NCBI GenBank assembly: GCA_030068145.1
Contig: JAPJBO010000001.1
Location: 682,001-746,000 of the forward strand
Reading direction: 5' to 3'
DNA: 64,000 bases
DNA from: Diplonema papillatum
Taxonomy: Eukaryota; Euglenozoa; Diplonemea; Diplonemida; Diplonemidae
Part shown: in pieces, positions 27,076-37,569 of the stretch
Layout: each line of letters begins with the position of its first letter
Position numbering within the stretch: position 1 is the first letter of the stretch
The notes under the pieces: model-generated
Told to the model about the DNA's origin: nothing
What the model saw: only the letters and a program-made list of their open reading frames with translations
The model's database searches: none
Made by a program: the position numbers and the translations under genes

Positions 27076-30000
27076 ATGATCAAAGAAGAGGAAAAGCTCA
27101 ACCGCGAGCTCTGCAAGCCGGGGGCGCAGGTATTCTACTGGGAGCCCAACCACGCGTGGAGCCTGGGCCGCGTCGTGTCGGACAATGGGAAGGTGTTCAA
27201 AGTCTCGGGCGTCGGCTACTGTGCTTCGAAGAAGGCCGACCTCGAAACCGTGTCCAACCTGAAAGAAGACAAAATCTGGCCCGCCCGAGAAGACGTGCTG
27301 GAGGAAGACGTCGACGACCTTCTCAACCTCACCGAGCTCCATGACGCCACACTCCAGCGCTGTTTGTACATCAGATACATGAGGGACGTTGTGTATACAA
27401 ATATCGGTGCCATCGTAGTAGCCGTGAACCCATGGAACTTCAAGATTCCGTGGTACACGGATGACAACATGCCGAGGTACCTGGCAGAAGGGGAGGTGGT
27501 GAAGGATTGCCTCCCGCACTCGTGGTCGCAAGCGCACAACACCTGGATGGACATGCGCCGGGACACCGATAACCAGACCATTTTGATCTCCGGCGAGAGC
27601 GGCGCCGGAAAAACCGAGGCGGCGAAAATCGTGATGAAGTACCTCGGGTGCTTGTCCTGCATGCAAGGCGTCGAGGCCGATAGGGAGAACGCGAGGAAAG
27701 TCGCTTTCAACATCAACCAAGCCTCTCCGGTGCTCGAGGGCTTCGGCAACGCGAAAACGGTGCGTAACGACAACTCGTCTCGGTTCGGGAAGTTCATGAA
27801 GGTCCAGTTCAACAGCGTCGGGAACCTCGTCGGGGCCTTCACGGTCAAGTACCTTCTGGAAAAATCGAGGATCATCTCCGCCAACCCCAACGAGCGAGTC
27901 TACCACGCGTTCTACTTGCTGTGCAAAGGCAGGGACGCTGGGAAGTACGGCGTCACGGACCCCACAAAAACCCACTGCAACTCCGGAAACTGCGTGGACA
28001 TCCCCGGAGTGGACGACAACGAGGACTACAGCCTCTGCATAACCGCGATGGACAACTGCGGGTTCTCGCCCGCGGACATAGACGGGGTCTGGTCGGTCGT
28101 GGCGGGAGTTGTGCACGCGTTGCAAGTGGGGTTCGAAACGCTCGACGAGGATAGCTGCAAGGTCAGTGACGCCTCCGCAGACACGTTAGGGAAGGCCACG
28201 GGGATATGGAAAGTGGATAAGGAGAAGTTGATGAAGGAGCTGACCACGACGACGTTCGAGACGAGGGACGGGCCGGTGGTGAGCAAGCTGACGACGGTCA
28301 AAGCCACCGACGCTCGGGACGGAGTCTGCAAGCTTTTGTACGACGAAGTTTTCGGTTGGGAGGTCGAGAAAATCAACCAAAACACCGACTCGGGGAAAGG
28401 CGAGAACTTCATCGGCCTCCTCGACATCTTCGGCTTCGAAGATTTCGAGCTGAATTCGTTCGAGCAAATCTGCATCAACCTCGCGAACGAGACGCTGCAG
28501 AATCACTACAACGCGTTCATCTTCACGAAGGACATGGATGAGTGCCGGAGTGAGGGCATTGACGTCACGGAGGTGAAATGCCCAGACAATACGTTGTGTT
28601 TGAAGCTGATGTGCGACAAAATCGGCATCTTCGGATTGCTCGACGACGAGTGCACGATGGGGAAAGGAAGCGACGCCGGGTTCATCGACAAGGTGATGCA
28701 GAACTGCAAGCAGAACCCGTTTTTCGCCGCGAAGAAGCTGTCGAAGGAGTGCTTCATCGTGCACCACTACGCGGCGTCCGTCACGTACACGGTGAAGGGG
28801 TGGCTCGACAAGAACAGAGACACCGTGAAGCCGGACATGAAGCGGTTGATGCGCGCGTCCGAGCTCCCGTTCGTGGCCGGCCTCATCGCCCTGCCCGACG
28901 AAAACGCGAAGAAGATCACCGTCGGCGGCGTCTTCCGCGAGTCGCTCACTTCCCTGATGGCCCTCATCAACAGCACCGCGCCGCACTGGATCCGGTGCGT
29001 GAAGCCGCACCCCGCGAAGAAGCCGCTGATGGTCGACGGGATCACGACCATGTCCCAGCTCGAGTCCTCCGGCGTGCTCGGCACCGTCAAAATCAGAAAA
29101 GCCGGATTTCCGGTCCGCCCGACGTTCCAAAAGTTCATCGCCCGATTCAAGGTCACCGTCCCGGGGCCCCATCCGCCGCTTTCCTCCGACATCAAAGTGC
29201 TCGCCGAGTTCTGCAAGAAGATCGTCGCCGCCGGCGGGATGGACAAGAAGAAGGCGCAGGTGGGCAAATCGCGCGTTTTCTTGAAGAACGAGTCGAGCCA
29301 AGGGCTCGAAGCCCTCCGCGAGCGGGCCCTGCAAAAGCATCTGAAGGTGATCAAGCAGTGCGGATACACGGTCGTCAGCTCGTTTATCGTCCGCCGTGTC
29401 CGGCTTGTGACCAGCGCGAAGCTGGTGCAAAAGGAATTCCGCGACTGGACCGTGCGTACGGGCATCGAGCGCGCGGAGATCAAACGCATCAAGAAGGAGC
29501 TCGCTGCGGCGATGGCGGCTGAGCAGAAGTTGTTGACCGACGAGCACGACGCCGGGACCTCCGCGATCCAAAAAGACGAAGAGTCCGGGTTCGCGGCCAT
29601 CCGCAAGCAGATCGGCGACGTCACGAAGCACCTCCGCGTGAAGGCCGAAAAGGACGCCGAAGTCCGCTCGACCCTCGTCGTCGAGGCCGCGCAGGAAAAG
29701 CTGGACATCTTCCACGAGCACTTGCCCGCCTTCGACGAATTCCGGTACGAGCTGGTCACCCTCCTCCTCGATTCCCTCGAGGCCGCCGAGACGGACGCGA
29801 GGAGCGAGTTCGATCCGAAGCGCGCGCTCGAATGGGAGCGGATAACTGTCCTGTTTGAAGCGGAGCTGTCGACGGTCGAGCTCACGACGATGTACCGCCG
29901 GGAAAAGCTGCTCCGCACCGTGCTCGTCCGGTTTGAGAGTCTGCACCGGCAGGAGATGCACGAGCGGGTGTCGATGCTCCCCGAATTCCTCTCGTCGCTC

Positions 30001-30537
30001 GACGAACACGCCCTGCCCTGGCTCGAATCCTTGGGGGCGGTTCGGTTCTGGAGCGATCACTTTTTGAAGCGAAAGCGTCGGATCCAGGACACGCGGATCC
30101 ACCTTCGCGAGGTTCGCCTGTACGAAGAGCAGCAGAGCGCGACTGCAGGCATTCCCGTGGGAGTGTACAGGGATCAGATCGAGAGGCTGGCGGACCTCGA
30201 CAGGGTGTGGAAGGGGTGCACGGGGGTGCCTGATCATGACCAGATGAAGAAAACAATCGACCGCGCCCCCCTGTCCAGACCGCACCGCTCGCCTGTCAGC
30301 CGCCCTACACTCGACGGCAGCAGTAGCAACCCATCCAGGGACGCGAGCCCTTGGCGCACACGCGCCATGAGCGGCAGCCCCTCACGTACAGGAGGAGGCA
30401 CGAGGCTCATAGCGAAGTCGCCGATCCTCCCCGATCACGCAGGGCATCAGCAGTCAAAGAGGTCTCCACCCTCCCCCCCCTCTCTTTCATTCGCCCGAAA
30501 AAGCCATTTTATCGTTTGTTCGAGACTGGTCCTATGA
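27076..30537 (+). CDS. Unconventional myosin heavy chain
   Basis: 1,153 residues from the ATG at 27076. An SH3-like N-terminal fold (about 12-50, CKPGAQVFYWEPNHAWSLG) precedes a full motor: P-loop G173ESGAGKT180, switch I N231-DNSSR236, switch II D450-IFGF454, actin-binding region around APHWIRCVKPH, and the relay/converter block LESSGVLGTVKIRKAGFP. All nucleotide-contact motifs are intact, so an active actin motor is expected. After the motor (about 735) there is at most one IQ-like segment. A charged, probably coiled-coil region (about 800-1010) follows, then a Ser/Pro/Arg-rich tail. No MyTH4, FERM, TH1 or cargo domain is recognised, so I give no class. The last ~15 codons run into dispersed repeat F, so the true C-terminus may end or splice earlier. 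Confidence 0.92.
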   Translation: MIKEEEKLNRELCKPGAQVFYWEPNHAWSLGRVVSDNGKVFKVSGVGYCASKKADLETVSNLKEDKIWPAREDVLEEDVDDLLNLTELHDATLQRCLYIRYMRDVVYTNIGAIVVAVNPWNFKIPWYTDDNMPRYLAEGEVVKDCLPHSWSQAHNTWMDMRRDTDNQTILISGESGAGKTEAAKIVMKYLGCLSCMQGVEADRENARKVAFNINQASPVLEGFGNAKTVRNDNSSRFGKFMKVQFNSVGNLVGAFTVKYLLEKSRIISANPNERVYHAFYLLCKGRDAGKYGVTDPTKTHCNSGNCVDIPGVDDNEDYSLCITAMDNCGFSPADIDGVWSVVAGVVHALQVGFETLDEDSCKVSDASADTLGKATGIWKVDKEKLMKELTTTTFETRDGPVVSKLTTVKATDARDGVCKLLYDEVFGWEVEKINQNTDSGKGENFIGLLDIFGFEDFELNSFEQICINLANETLQNHYNAFIFTKDMDECRSEGIDVTEVKCPDNTLCLKLMCDKIGIFGLLDDECTMGKGSDAGFIDKVMQNCKQNPFFAAKKLSKECFIVHHYAASVTYTVKGWLDKNRDTVKPDMKRLMRASELPFVAGLIALPDENAKKITVGGVFRESLTSLMALINSTAPHWIRCVKPHPAKKPLMVDGITTMSQLESSGVLGTVKIRKAGFPVRPTFQKFIARFKVTVPGPHPPLSSDIKVLAEFCKKIVAAGGMDKKKAQVGKSRVFLKNESSQGLEALRERALQKHLKVIKQCGYTVVSSFIVRRVRLVTSAKLVQKEFRDWTVRTGIERAEIKRIKKELAAAMAAEQKLLTDEHDAGTSAIQKDEESGFAAIRKQIGDVTKHLRVKAEKDAEVRSTLVVEAAQEKLDIFHEHLPAFDEFRYELVTLLLDSLEAAETDARSEFDPKRALEWERITVLFEAELSTVELTTMYRREKLLRTVLVRFESLHRQEMHERVSMLPEFLSSLDEHALPWLESLGAVRFWSDHFLKRKRRIQDTRIHLREVRLYEEQQSATAGIPVGVYRDQIERLADLDRVWKGCTGVPDHDQMKKTIDRAPLSRPHRSPVSRPTLDGSSSNPSRDASPWRTRAMSGSPSRTGGGTRLIAKSPILPDHAGHQQSKRSPPSPPSLSFARKSHFIVCSRLVL

Positions 30538-30600
30538 ACATGCAATGTGAATAGCCTCTATTCGAGCCAACCCCCACTTTTCTACACTCAAAAGTGTTTT
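30520..30600 (+). repeat. Dispersed repeat F, copy 2
   Basis: Reverse-complement match of 15427-15525. It overlaps the last codons and stop of the annotated myosin frame. Confidence 0.7.
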
Positions 30601-30639
30601 GTTTTTCTGGAGCTGGGGATGTGCATAGCTAGCCACCTG

Positions 30640-30845
30640 CTTTGTAGGAAATGCTTGAGGAGACTGCCAGTTGCGATAGATCAAAGGAGGTAAATGTGCT
30701 GTAGCCCACACGAAACACAGGTAAAGCTGGGTTTAGTGGCGGGCGTAAGTGTTCAACAAAAAAGACCCACTTTGTAGTTGTATCCCCCTTTAGCCTCCTT
30801 CGAAATGAGCACAAGGCAGTCACTCGAGTATTTCCCTGCCAAAAT
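30640..30845 (+). repeat. Dispersed repeat B, copy
   Basis: The landmarks are TTTGTAGGAAATGCTTGAGG, GACTGCCAGTTGCGA, AAAGGAGGTAAATGTGCTGT, CACGAAACACAGGTAAAGC, GTTCAACAAAAAAGACCC and CACTCGAGTATTTCC. Related copies are at 8669-8940, 55070-55310 and 62320-62660, with fragments at 12898 and 60185-60255. Confidence 0.8.
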
Positions 30846-30849
30846 GCAA

Positions 30850-31465
30850 AGGGGTGCGGGAGCCGGCCTTCAGGCCGGTAGGCCCGGGTTCGAGCCCCGC
30901 CCATGACACTTTTTCGGTCGAAGATTGTTTTCGAGGTCTGTTGCGTTTCGGGGTCCAATGTGCCCGAAATTTGCGTTTTGCGGAGTTCTCAGTATCTCGC
31001 AGTATATGGGTTACCCCGGGAAACGGAGTCGGGGGGGGTCTCCTCCCCGGTTACTGGCGGGCGAACTTGCAATCACATGCCAAACTTTGCTTCGCAGAAC
31101 TTAGCTTCGCCCGAACTTTGCTTCACCAGAACTTAGCATCGCCCGAGCGTTGCTTCGCCCGAACTTTGCTTCACCAGAACTCAGCTTCACGAACTTTGCT
31201 TCGAACTTAGCTTCGCCCGAACTTAGCATCGCCCGAACTTTGCTTCACCAGAACTCAGCTTCGCGAACTTTGCTTCGAACTTTGCTTCGCCCGAACTTTG
31301 CTTTACCAGATCTTAGCATCGCCGAGCTTTGCTTCGCCCGAACTCAGCTGCACCCGAACTTTCTTCGCCCGACCATTGCTTCACCAGAACTTTGCTTCGC
31401 CCGTCGCCCGATCTTTACCGTTTCCCGAACTTTAACTGCTGCCTCCAGTCTCGCCCCGCGCCGGT
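30850..31465 (+). mobile_element. SINE-like element with internal minisatellite, copy 2
   Basis: Plus-strand copy of the element at 14340-15395. The head has lost its A box but keeps GGCCTTCAGGCC and the B box GGTTCGAGCCCC. The body contains GAAATTTGCGTTTTGCGG and ACCCCGGGAAACGGAGTC. The minisatellite (31080-31430) reads AACTT(A/T)GCTTCGCCCG. The end block is CTGCTGCCTCCAGTCTCG. It lies just left of the satellite array. Confidence 0.65.
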
Positions 31466-31821
31466 CTTTAGCCGAGCGCACGTACTTTTTTCAGGAGGCC
31501 GGAAACTTCCGGAGAGATGGTCCCTGCATCTTACTCTACCTCGCTCTCGTTTTCGGACCACTAGCCTGCCTAAATTTCCCTACAGCGCAGTCCTTCTTTT
31601 TCGCACGCGCCCCCACGAACTAAGATTCCCCCCGCGGGGCCGGCGGTTTGCCATCTTTTGCGACGGTTCCCGCAGCGGCTGCCTGAACAGGCTTTGTGTC
31701 GGTTATGTGGCGAGATCTTGTGTTCGCAGATTTTCATCCTCGTGCTGTAGCTGGGGTGCGTACTACTTCCTCCTGCATTCCTCGCGGGTCAAACGTTTTC
31801 GTCATCTCACTTTATTGCGTT
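31466..31821. other. Spacer before the satellite array
   Basis: No gene is recognised. The block GGAGAGATGGTCCCTGCAT near 31510 resembles blocks near 56175 (GGGGAGATGGTCCCTGATT) and 63460 (GGAGATAGTCCCTGCC), each followed by a CTCTCTC-rich stretch. This suggests another short dispersed repeat. Confidence 0.4.
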
Positions 31822-34800
31822 GGCTAATTTTGGGGTGAAACAAGCTCATGAGACCGTCCAAAAATCATTTCAAACGTCTCCTAAGCATGATGCATAACTT
31901 TGCGGTGAAGTAAGCTAGTGAGACCGTCAAAAATAATGTCAAACTCAACAGGACTGAAGATAGTGAATGGTCCTTCCTTGTCACCTCTGGTTGTCACTTT
32001 TGTCTGCTGAACATGATGCATAATTTTGCGGTGAAGCAAGCTAGTGAGACCGTCAAAAATCATGTCAAACTCAACAGGACTGAAGCTCTTCCACGGTTGT
32101 TTTCCTTGTCACCTCTGGTTGTCCTTTTCGTCGGGTAAAAATGATGCATAATTTGGCGGTGAAGGAAGCTAATGAGACCGTCAAAAATATTGTCAAACTC
32201 AACAGGACTGAAGCTATTCCACGGTTGTTCTTCCTAGTCACCTCTGGTTGTCCTTTTCGTCGGGTAAACATGATGCATAATTTTGCGGTGAAGCAAGCTA
32301 GTGAGACCGTCAAAAATAATGTCAAACTCAACAGGACTGAAGATAGTGAATGGACCTTCCTTGTCACCCCTGGTTGTCACTTTCGTCAGGTAAACATGAT
32401 GCATAATTTTGCGGTGAAGCAAGCTAATGAGACCGTCAAAAATAATGTCAAACTCAACAGGACTGAAGCTTTTCCACGGTTGTTCTTCCTAGTCACCCTT
32501 GGTTGTCACTTTCGTCGGGTAAACATGATGCATAATTTTGCGGTGAAGCAAGCTAATGAGACCGTCAAAAATAATGTCAAACTCAACAGGACTGAAGATA
32601 GTGAATGGTCCTTCCTTGTCACCCCTGGTTGTCACTTTCGTCAGGTAAACATGATGCATAATTTTGCGGTGAAGCAAGCTAATGAGACCGTCAAAAATAA
32701 TGTCAAACTCAACAGGACTGAAGCTTTTCCACGGTTGTTCTTCCTAGTCACCCTTGGTTGTCACTTTCGTCGGGTAAACATGATGCATAATTTTGCGGTG
32801 AAGCAAGCTAATGAGACCGTCAAAAATAATGTCAAACTCAACAGGACTGAAGATAGTGAATGGTCCTTCCTTGTCACCCTTGGTTGTCACTTTCGTCAGG
32901 TAAACATGATGCATAATTTTGCGGTGAAGCAAGCTAATGAGACCGTCAAAAATAATGTCAAACTCAACAGGACTGAAGATAGTGAATGGTCCTTCCTTGT
33001 CACCCTTGGTTGTCACTTTCGTCCGGTAAACATGATGCATAATTTTGCGGTGAAGCAAGCTAATGAGACCGTCAAAAATAATGTCAAACTCAACAGGACT
33101 GAAGCTATTCCACGGTTGTTCTTCCTAGTCACCTCTGGTTGTCCTTTTCGTCGGGTAAACATGATGCATAATTTTGCGGTGAAGCAAGCTAATGAGACCG
33201 TCAAAAATAATGTCAAACTCAACAGGACTGAAGATAGTGAATGGTCCTTCCTTGTTACCTCTGGTTGTCACTTTCGTCTGCTGAACATGATGCATAATTT
33301 TGCGGTGAAGCAAGCTAGTGAGACCGTCAAAAATAATGTCAAACTCAACAGGACTGAAGCTTTTCCAGTTGTTCTTCCTAGTCACCCCTGGTTGTCACTT
33401 TCGTCGGGTAAACATGATGCATAATTTTGCGGTGAAGCAAGCTAGTGAGACCGTCAAAAATAATGTCAAACTCAACAGGACTGAAGATAGTGAATGGTCC
33501 TTCCTTGCCACCCTTGGTTGTCACTTTCGTCGGGTAAACATGATGCATAATTTTGCGGTGAAGCAAGCTAGTGAGACCGTCAAAAATAATGTCAAACTCA
33601 ACAGGACTGAAGCTTTTCCACGGTTGTTCTTCCTAGTCACCTCTGGTTGTCCTTTTCGTCGGGTAAACATGATGCATAATTTTGCGGTGAAGCAAGCTAG
33701 TGAGACCGTCAAAAATAATGTCAAACTCAACAGGACTGAAGCTTTTCCAGTTGTTCTTCCTAGTCACCCCTGGTTGTCACTTTCGTCGGGTAAACATGAT
33801 GCATAATTTTGCGGTGAAGCAAGCTAGTGAGACCGTCAAAAATAATGTCAAACTCAACAGGACTGAAGATAGTGAATGGTCCTTCCTTGCCACCCTTGGT
33901 TGTCACTTTCGTCGGGTAAACATGATGCATAATTTTGCGGTGAAGCAAGCTAGTGAGACCGTCAAAAATAATGTCAAACTCAACAGGACTGAAGCTTTTC
34001 CACGGTTGTTCTTCCTAGTCACCTCTGGTTGTCCTTTTCGTCGGGTAAACATGATGCATAATTTTGCGGTGAAGCAAGCTAGTGAGACCGTCAAAAATAA
34101 TGTCAAACTCAACAGGACTGAAGCTTTTCCAGTTGTTCTTCCTAGTCACCCCTGGTTGTCACTTTCGTCGGGTAAACATGATGCATAATTTTGCGGTGAA
34201 GCAAGCTAGTGAGACCGTCAAAAATAATGTCAAACTCAACAGGACTGAAGCTTTTCCAGTTGTTCTTCCTAGTCACCCCTGGTTGTCACTTTCGTCGGCT
34301 AAAAATGATGCATAATTTTGCGGTGAAGCAAGCTAATGAGACCGTCAAAAATAATGTCAAACTCAACAGGACTGAAGCTTTTCCAGTTGTTCTTCCTAGT
34401 CACCCCTGGTTCTCACTTTCGTCGGCTGAAAATGATGCATAATTTTGCGGTGAAGCAAGCTAATGAGACCGTCAAAAATAATGTCAAACTCAACAGGACT
34501 GAAGCTTTTCCAGTTGTTCTTCCTAGTCGCCCTTGGTTGTCACTTTCGTCAGGTAAACATGATGCATAATTTTGCGGTGAAGCAAGCTAATGAGACCGTC
34601 AAAAATAATGTCAAACTCAACAGGACTGAAGATAGTGAATGGTCCTTCCTTGTCACCCTTGGTTGTCAATTTGGTCCGGTAAACATGATGCATAATTTTG
34701 CGGTGAAGCAAGCTAATGAGACCGTCAAAAATAATGTCAAACTCAACAGGACTGAAGCTTTTCCAGTTGTTCTTCCTAGTCACCCCTGGTTGTCCTTTTC

Positions 34801-36447
34801 GTCGGTAAACATGATGCATAGTTTTGCGGTGAAGCAAGCTAATGAGACCGTCAAAAATAATGTCAAACTCAACAGGACTGAAGCTTTTCCACGGTTGTTC
34901 TTCCTAGTCACCCCTGGTTGTCACTTTCGTCAGGTAAACATGATGCATAATTTTGCGGTGAAGCAAGCTAATGAGACCGTCAAAAATAATGTCAAACTCA
35001 ACAGGACTGAAGATAGTGAATGGTCCTTCCTTGTCACCCCTGGTTGTCACTTTCGTCGGCTGTAAATGATGCATAATTTTGCGGTGAAGGAAGCTAATGA
35101 GACCGTCAAAAATAATGTCAAACTCAACAGGACTGAAAATAGTGAATGGTCCTTCCTTGTCACTCTTGGTTGTCACTTTGGTCCGGTAAACATGATGCAT
35201 AATTTTGCGGTGAAGCAAGCTAATGAGACCGTCAAAAATAATGTCAAACTCAACAGGACTGAAGATAGTGAATGGTCGTTCCTTGTCACCTCTGGTTGTC
35301 ACTTTCGTCTGCTGAACATGATGCACAATTTTGCGGTGAAGCAAGCTAGTGAGACCGTCAAAAATAGTGTCAAACTCAACAGGACTGAAGATAGTGAATG
35401 GTCCTTCCTTGTCACCCCTGGTTGTCACTTTCGTCGGCTGAACATGATGCATAATTTTGCGGTGAAGGAAGCTAATGAGACCGTCAAAAATAATGTCAAA
35501 CTCAACAGGACTGAAAATAGTGAATGGTCGTTCCTTGTCACCTCTGGTTGTCACTTTCGTCTGCTGAACATGATGCACAATTTTGCGGTGAAGCAAGCTA
35601 GTGAGACCGTCAAAAATAGTGTCAAACTCAACAGGACTGAAGATAGTGAATGGTCCTTCCTTGTCACCCCTGGTTGTCACTTTCGTCGGCTGAACATGAT
35701 GCATAATTTTGCGGTGAAGGAAGCTAATGAGACCGTCAAAAATAATGTCAAACTCAACAGGACTGAAAATAGTGAATGGTCCTTCCTTGTCACCCTTGGT
35801 TGTCACTTTCGTCAAGTAAACATGATGCATAATTTTGCGGTGAAGCAAGCTAATGAGACCGTCAAAAATAATGTCAAACTCAACAGGACTGAAGATAGTG
35901 AATGGTCCTTCCTTGTCACCCCTGGTTGTCACTTTCATCGGCTGAAAATGACGCTAGAAAATGATGCATAATTTTGCGGTGAAGCAAGCTAACGAGACCG
36001 TCAAAAATAATGTCAAACTCAACAGGACTGAAGATAGTGAATGGTCCTTCCTTGTCACCCCTGGTTGTCACTTTCGTCAGGTAAACATGATGCATAATTT
36101 TGCGGTGAAGGAAGCTAATGAGACCGTCAAAAATAATGTCAAACTCAACAGGACTGAAGCTTTTCCACGGTTGTTCTTCCTAGTCACCCCTAGTTGTCAC
36201 TTTCGTCAGATAAACATGATGCATCATTTTGCGGTGAAGCAAGCTAATGAGACCGTCAAAAATAATGTCAAACTCAACAGGACTGAAGATAGTGAATGGT
36301 CCTTCCTTGTCACCCCTGGTTGTCACTTTCGTCAGGTAAACATGATGCATAATTTTGCGGTGAAGGAAGCTAATGAGACCGTCAAAAATAATGTCAAACT
36401 CAGCAGGACTGAAAATAGTGAATGGTCCTTCCTTGTCACCCTTGGTT
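31822..36447. repeat. ~127-bp satellite array, left part
   Basis: Tandem units of 126, 127 or 129 bp are built around TGATGCATAATTTTGCGGTG, AATGAGACCGTCAAAAAT and GTCAAACTCAACAGGACTG. Two alternative middle segments occur: GATAGTGAATGGTCC, or GCTTTTCCACGGTTG with a 2-3 bp length change. The first units are strongly diverged. Long open frames on both strands follow from the 126/129-bp period and are not evidence for a gene. Higher-order repetition is visible at 33415-34200 (382-bp period) and 35312-35815 (252-bp period). Confidence 0.97.
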
Positions 36448-37569
36448 CAGTGGTGTCTGACGTGGCGAGGTTTTGGCCAAACTCGGTCAAAGTCGTTCAG
36501 CAGTGGTAGTCTAAAATTAGCAAGCAACGTTACCAGCAACGCTTCCCACAGCAGCTGGCAGTAGCCTGCGAACCCCAGCTGCACACGCTGCTCTGTTTAC
36601 GGTGTGCATCAACCCGTCTCAGACCGCAAGACGCCCTGCCACAGTGCTTCATGCGGAAGTGTGGCTTCGGAGCGCCGGTTCTGCCTGCCGGTGTTGAACT
36701 AGGCTGGCCAGATCCGAAAAAGAGGTTGAAAAAAATCTCGGTCAGGGGTCTTTTAAAGAGATCTCCAGTGCTGCACAGCATTGCGACAAGCCAATTATTC
36801 CTCCAGCGACGCGTAGTGCAGCCTCCTTGGGTTTGCACAGAATTTTGCAATGTATTTTGCCAGTGTCTCTTCGTCAATGCCTCGTGCCCCCATTTTACAC
36901 TCCACGCCAACGAAAAGAACAGTTGCCAGATTGTCAGCAGCCAGCTTGCGCAACCTTGTCGACACCAACCGAAGTTTGGAAAACAAGCGCTCCACTGATG
37001 CGGATCCCAGAGGAAGGATGGAGGCAAGCTGGAGAAGTTTGCAGGTTGCCGGGTACTTCACGGACAGGTTCCCTGTTGTGAAGCGCTGAATCACAGTGTT
37101 GAGATCCGAGAGACCCAACTGACGAATCTCGGCACAAACGCTTGCACACTCAGATATGATGGAAGTTTTGTGTGCTTGGATCCACTTTGGCGGATGCACT
37201 GCCGGCGCTTCAAAATCTGGACAGGTATATTTGTCTGTGATGCCTGGTCCGACTGACATGTAATGGTCAGCAATCGAGGGAATCCTGGGACACCTGTCTG
37301 TCAGGCTCCATCAAGTACGGTTGAGCAGTTGTTGTGTGGAAGGCCATGAAGGATTCAAATAAATTTGTGAATTTGAAAAGGAGCCAAAGTTGTCAGCCAG
37401 ACCCAACAGGGCTGAGAGGGTCGCCCTCCAGCTCCCACCCAAAAAAACCTCCCCAAAAATTCAAAATCATAGTTTTTTTTTTTTTTTTTTTGGCCTGACC
37501 GAGTTTTTTCTGGTTTAAAGTGCAAGCTCGGTCAGCTGACCGAGTTTACATGCATAAGCTCGGCCACTG
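36448..37569 (-). mobile_element. hAT-family DNA transposon (deleted copy) inserted in the satellite
   Basis: A 1,122-bp insertion begins CAGTGGTGTC and ends CGGCCACTG. It is bounded by a perfect 8-bp target duplication, CCTTGGTT (36440-36447 and 37570-37577), where the satellite otherwise reads CCCTTGGTTGTCAC. The terminal inverted repeats are short and imperfect, as is usual for hAT elements. Subterminal AAACTCGGTCA words and a palindrome CTCGGTCAGCTGACCGAG (about 37527) lie near the ends. It retains the 3' end of a transposase gene on the minus strand. Confidence 0.93.
36795..37259 (-). pseudogene. hAT transposase C-terminal fragment (dimerisation domain)
   Basis: 154 codons ending at a stop. 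Residues about 83-130 (ASILPLGSASVERLFSKL, then RLVSTRLRKLAADNLATVLF) are the conserved hAT C-terminal dimerisation block, with the SxxVERLFSxL core. The BED finger and most of the RNase-H-like catalytic core are absent. The element is too short to hold them and no matching frame is found upstream. It is therefore a non-autonomous remnant. A small exon of a spliced transposase is less likely given the 1.1-kb size. Confidence 0.85.

Noticed and set aside
28186-30285. A 699-codon minus-strand frame opposite the myosin
   Set aside because: Shadow frame caused by GC-rich third codon positions. The plus strand has a complete myosin motor.
34904-35971. Long frames on both strands in the left satellite part
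   Set aside because: Same satellite effect. Frames end wherever unit length changes.
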